This document shows positions 5,918 to 7,547 of a DNA stretch of 7,547 bases, one piece after another (within the stretch, counting starts at the first letter, position 1; each line of letters begins with the position of its first letter). Made by a program: the position numbers and the translations under genes. The notes under the pieces are model-generated. The model saw nothing but the letters and a program-made list of their open reading frames with translations, was not told the origin of the DNA and made no database searches. The stretch comes from Candidatus Nitrosymbiomonas sp. (lineage in GTDB: Bacteria; Sysuimicrobiota; Sysuimicrobiia; Sysuimicrobiales; Humicultoraceae): assembly GCA_020724185.1 (NCBI GenBank), contig DYHL01000126.1:1-7547 (forward strand), given 5' to 3'.

Positions 5918-6552
5918 GATCCCCATGCCTCCTGCAACACGACCAGAGCCGATTGTGTGATCGCCAGGGGGCGCGGTGCCAGCAGGTGCCGAACCGAGAG
6001 GCGCCGGGCAGAGAGCACGCGGACGCCCTGCAGGTTGGCCGCGGCCCGTGCCAGGTCCTTCTCGGCGTCGGCCACAACGATAACCGCCGGGGGGCGCACT
6101 CCCACCGTCTCCAGGAGCGCCATCAGGGATTTCGTCTTGGGCTCGCCGCTGGCCAGACGCTCCAGGATCACAATGTGGCCCGCCCGGGCCTGGGCCGACA
6201 ACGCCGATCGCAGGGCCAGGCCCCGCTCCTGCCTGGAGAGCTTCTGAGAGTAATCGCGAGGCTGCGGGCCAAAGGTGATCCCCCCGCCCCTCCAGAGGGG
6301 AGAGCGCCGGGTTCCGGCGCGTGCGCGCCCAGTGCCCTTCTGGCGCCAGGGCTTGCGGCCTCCTCCCCTGGCGTCGCCCTTGGTGCGGGTCGCGTGCGTG
6401 CCCGCACGGGCGTTCGCAAGTTCGGCGAGCACCGCGCGGTGCAGTAGAGCCCGGTTTGGCCGCAGGCCGAAGAGCGCCGCGGGCAACTCGATCTCGCCGG
6501 CGGGCGCGCCGGTCACGTCGAATGCGGTGGCCTTGAGTATCATGGTCGTCAT
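5914..6552 (-). CDS. rplD: 50S ribosomal protein L4
   Basis: L4 binds domain I of 23S rRNA early in assembly; its long loop reaches into the exit tunnel opposite L22. In E. coli and relatives it also represses its own operon through the S10 leader. The product has 212 residues. The N-terminal strands (ILKATAFDVTG at 5-15) are followed by the extended tunnel loop, about 50-100, with THATRTKGDARGGGRKPWRQ and KGTGRARAG, then SPLWRGGGITFGP (84-96). The C-terminal globular domain includes ALRSALS and the VIVVADAEKDLARAAANL-type segment. ATG at 6552 makes an ATGA overlap with rplC, but GAGGAG is only three bases upstream. A second ATG at 6543 (residue 4) is 12 bases from the same SD, so the start is uncertain by three residues. 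Confidence 0.97.
   Translation of the reverse strand: MTTMILKATAFDVTGAPAGEIELPAALFGLRPNRALLHRAVLAELANARAGTHATRTKGDARGGGRKPWRQKGTGRARAGTRRSPLWRGGGITFGPQPRDYSQKLSRQERGLALRSALSAQARAGHIVILERLASGEPKTKSLMALLETVGVRPPAVIVVADAEKDLARAAANLQGVRVLSARRLSVRHLLAPRPLAITQSALVVLQEAWGS
5928..5933 (-). promoter_or_regulatory. Shine-Dalgarno that decides the rplW start
   Basis: A perfect AGGAGG inside the last codons of rplD. It is one base from ATG 5926 but ten bases from GTG 5917, so it supports the GTG start of L23. Confidence 0.75.
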
Positions 6553-7163
6553 GCGCTCCTCACCATCAGCAGCGCCCCCCGCACTCCTGGCGTCGCGCCG
6601 CGTAGCAGCAGCAGGTTGTTCTTGGGGTCAACGCGGACGACGCGAAGCCGCCGTACGGTCACCCGCTTGTTGCCGTGGCGTCCGGGCATCCGCTTGCCGG
6701 GAAGCACCCGGGCGAGGTCCGTCGATCCGATGGAGCCTATCGCCCGGTGCATCAGGGACACGCCGTGCGAGTCCCTCTGGCCGCTGAAACCGTGCCGCTT
6801 CATCGCGCCGGTGAAGCCGCGCCCGATGCTGGTGCCGGTTACGTCCACGATCTGCCCGGGGGAGAACCCCTCGACTGTGATAACCTGCCCGGGCTCAGCC
6901 CCGCCCTCCGGCAGGGGCAGTTCCCGGATCACCCGGTGGGCTGCCATCTTTCGCCGGGCGAACACGCCCTTCATCGGGCGGTTCACCTTCCGGTCAGGCA
7001 CGGGCTCGAAGGCCACCCGCATCGCGGCGTAGCCGTCGCGCTCGGGCGTTCGGGCGTCCATGACAACGCACGGGCCCGCCTCGATGACCGTCACGGCGAT
7101 GCTGGCCCCTTCGTCGTCGAAGACGCGGGTCATGCCGAGCTTCCGTCCAAGGATGGCCGTCAT
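6549..7163 (-). CDS. rplC: 50S ribosomal protein L3
   Basis: L3 starts 50S assembly with L24 by binding the 3' part of 23S rRNA, and an internal extension reaches close to the peptidyl-transferase centre. The product has 204 residues from ATG 7163, the usual size. It starts MTAILGRKLGMTRVFDDEG (1-19). The central extension carries GTSIGRGFTGAMKRHGFSG (110-128), SHGVSLMHRAIGSIG (132-146) and PGKRMPGRHGNKRVT (155-169), and the C-terminus closes with VDPKNNLLLLRGATPG (178-193). A TTG at 7172 could add three residues (MQE), but TAGGAG at 7178-7173 is nine bases from the ATG and touches the TTG, and homologues start at this ATG. The TGA stop overlaps the start of rplD by four bases. Confidence 0.97.
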   Translation of the reverse strand: MTAILGRKLGMTRVFDDEGASIAVTVIEAGPCVVMDARTPERDGYAAMRVAFEPVPDRKVNRPMKGVFARRKMAAHRVIRELPLPEGGAEPGQVITVEGFSPGQIVDVTGTSIGRGFTGAMKRHGFSGQRDSHGVSLMHRAIGSIGSTDLARVLPGKRMPGRHGNKRVTVRRLRVVRVDPKNNLLLLRGATPGVRGALLMVRSA

Positions 7164-7172
7164 CTCCTGCAA

Positions 7173-7178
7173 CTCCTA
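7173..7178 (-). promoter_or_regulatory. Shine-Dalgarno that fixes the rplC start
   Basis: TAGGAG, overlapping the TAG stop of rpsJ, is nine bases from ATG 7163. A second AGGAG (7168-7164) directly abuts the ATG and is too close to act on it. The first site argues for ATG 7163 over TTG 7172. Confidence 0.7.
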
Positions 7179-7487
7179 CAACTTGATCTCAATGTCAACG
7201 CCCGCGGGAAGGTCTAGGTGCATGAGCTCGTCAACCGTCTTCTGCGTGGGGTCCAGTATGTCGATCAGGCGTCGATGGGTCCGAATCTCGAAGTGCTCCA
7301 TTGAATCCTTATCGACATGCGGTGACCGGATGACACAGAAGGTGTTGCGGTTTGTCGGCAACGGGACCGGGCCGCTGACGCGCGCCCCAGACTTGCGCAC
7401 CACGCTGACGATCTTTTCGGCCGACTGGTCGAGGACCTTGTGGTCGAAGGCCCTGAGCTTGATGCGAATCTTCTGCGCCACCGCCAT
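7176..7487 (-). CDS. rpsJ: 30S ribosomal protein S10
   Basis: S10 is part of the 30S head and contacts S3 and S14; in many bacteria it also serves as NusE in transcription antitermination with NusB. The product has 103 residues, typical of the family. It shows KIRIKLRAFDHKVLDQSAEK (6-25), the signature GARVSGPVPLPTNRN (34-48), the SPHVDKDSMEHFEIRTHRR loop region (55-73), and ends GVDIEIKL. ATG at 7487 follows the tuf stop after only four bases; its SD GGAGG (7501-7497) lies within the last codons of tuf. The gene normally opens the S10 operon, but here there is no room for a separate promoter or leader. Confidence 0.98.
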   Translation of the reverse strand: MAVAQKIRIKLRAFDHKVLDQSAEKIVSVVRKSGARVSGPVPLPTNRNTFCVIRSPHVDKDSMEHFEIRTHRRLIDILDPTQKTVDELMHLDLPAGVDIEIKL

Positions 7488-7491
7488 CCCT

Positions 7492-7547
7492 TTACGCCTC
7501 CACCTTCACGGCGACGCCGGCTCCCACCGTCCGCCCGCCTTCCCGGA
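7492..7547 (-). CDS. tuf: Elongation factor Tu, last 17 residues (5' part outside window)
   Basis: EF-Tu is the GTPase that delivers aminoacyl-tRNA to the ribosomal A site. Only the C-terminus is visible: REGGRTVGAGVAVKVEA followed by TAA at 7494-7492. The REGGRTVGAGV string is the near-invariant end of domain 3 of EF-Tu, so the assignment is firm despite the short length. The position directly before rpsJ is the known str-operon/S10-operon junction (rpsL-rpsG-fusA-tuf-rpsJ) of several bacterial groups. The last codons also hold the SD of rpsJ. Confidence 0.93.
   Translation of the reverse strand, partial: REGGRTVGAGVAVKVEA
7497..7501 (-). promoter_or_regulatory. Shine-Dalgarno of rpsJ inside the end of tuf
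   Basis: GGAGG on the minus strand, nine bases before ATG 7487. It lies in the GTG-GAG-GCG codons that end tuf, so ribosomes finishing EF-Tu pass directly over the S10 start region. This suggests translational coupling between tuf and rpsJ. Confidence 0.8.

Noticed and set aside
5186..6247. A 353-codon open frame on the plus strand, antisense to rplB, rplW and rplD
   Set aside because: Same reason: a by-product of G+C-rich third positions on the opposite strand, with no recognisable domain and an Arg/His/Ala-rich translation.
1..7547. A novel system, mobile element or CRISPR hidden in the window
   Set aside because: Every base outside the short spacers belongs to a universally conserved translation gene in the usual order. 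There are no direct or inverted repeats of note, and no insertion disturbs the order.

Overview
The window is one uninterrupted stretch of a bacterial ribosomal-protein operon (S10 cluster running into the spc cluster), read entirely from the minus strand, so the genes run from high to low coordinates. In transcription order they are: the tail of tuf (EF-Tu), rpsJ (S10), rplC (L3), rplD (L4), rplW (L23), rplB (L2), rpsS (S19), rplV (L22), rpsC (S3), rplP (L16), rpmC (L29), rpsQ (S17), rplN (L14), rplX (L24), rplE (L5), rpsN (zinc-type S14), rpsH (S8) and the first 148 codons of rplF (L6). Every gene is full length and intact except tuf and rplF, which are cut by the window edges.

Layout: the genes are packed almost without spacers. 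Gaps are 2 to 29 bases, there are two 4-base stop/start overlaps (rplC/rplD and rplD/rplW) and one 23-base overlap (rpsC/rplP). No stretch over 29 bases is non-coding. I see no internal promoter, terminator, RNA gene, repeat, mobile element or CRISPR. Most genes have a purine-rich Shine-Dalgarno (SD) sequence, often in the spacer or in the end of the previous gene. This suggests one long transcript with translational coupling, starting upstream of tuf (outside the window).

Organism: a bacterium with high G+C (mid-60s percent by eye), GTG starts on several genes, zinc-binding forms of S14 and L24, and tuf placed directly before rpsJ. The proteins look broadly like those of Gram-positive or deep-branching bacteria (Firmicutes, Chloroflexota, Armatimonadota or Thermus-like), but I cannot name a phylum from sequence alone.

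Functionally the products form much of the ribosome: the exit tunnel (L4, L22, L23, L24, L29), the peptidyl-transferase surroundings (L2, L3, L16), the central protuberance (L5), the factor-binding region (L6, L14), and the 30S head and body (S3, S10, S14, S19 / S8, S17). I found no previously undescribed system. The points worth a second look are small: a substituted L2 signature next to its key histidine, an unusual preference for TAG stops, the absence of an S10 leader between tuf and rpsJ, and the long S3 tail that overlaps rplP.
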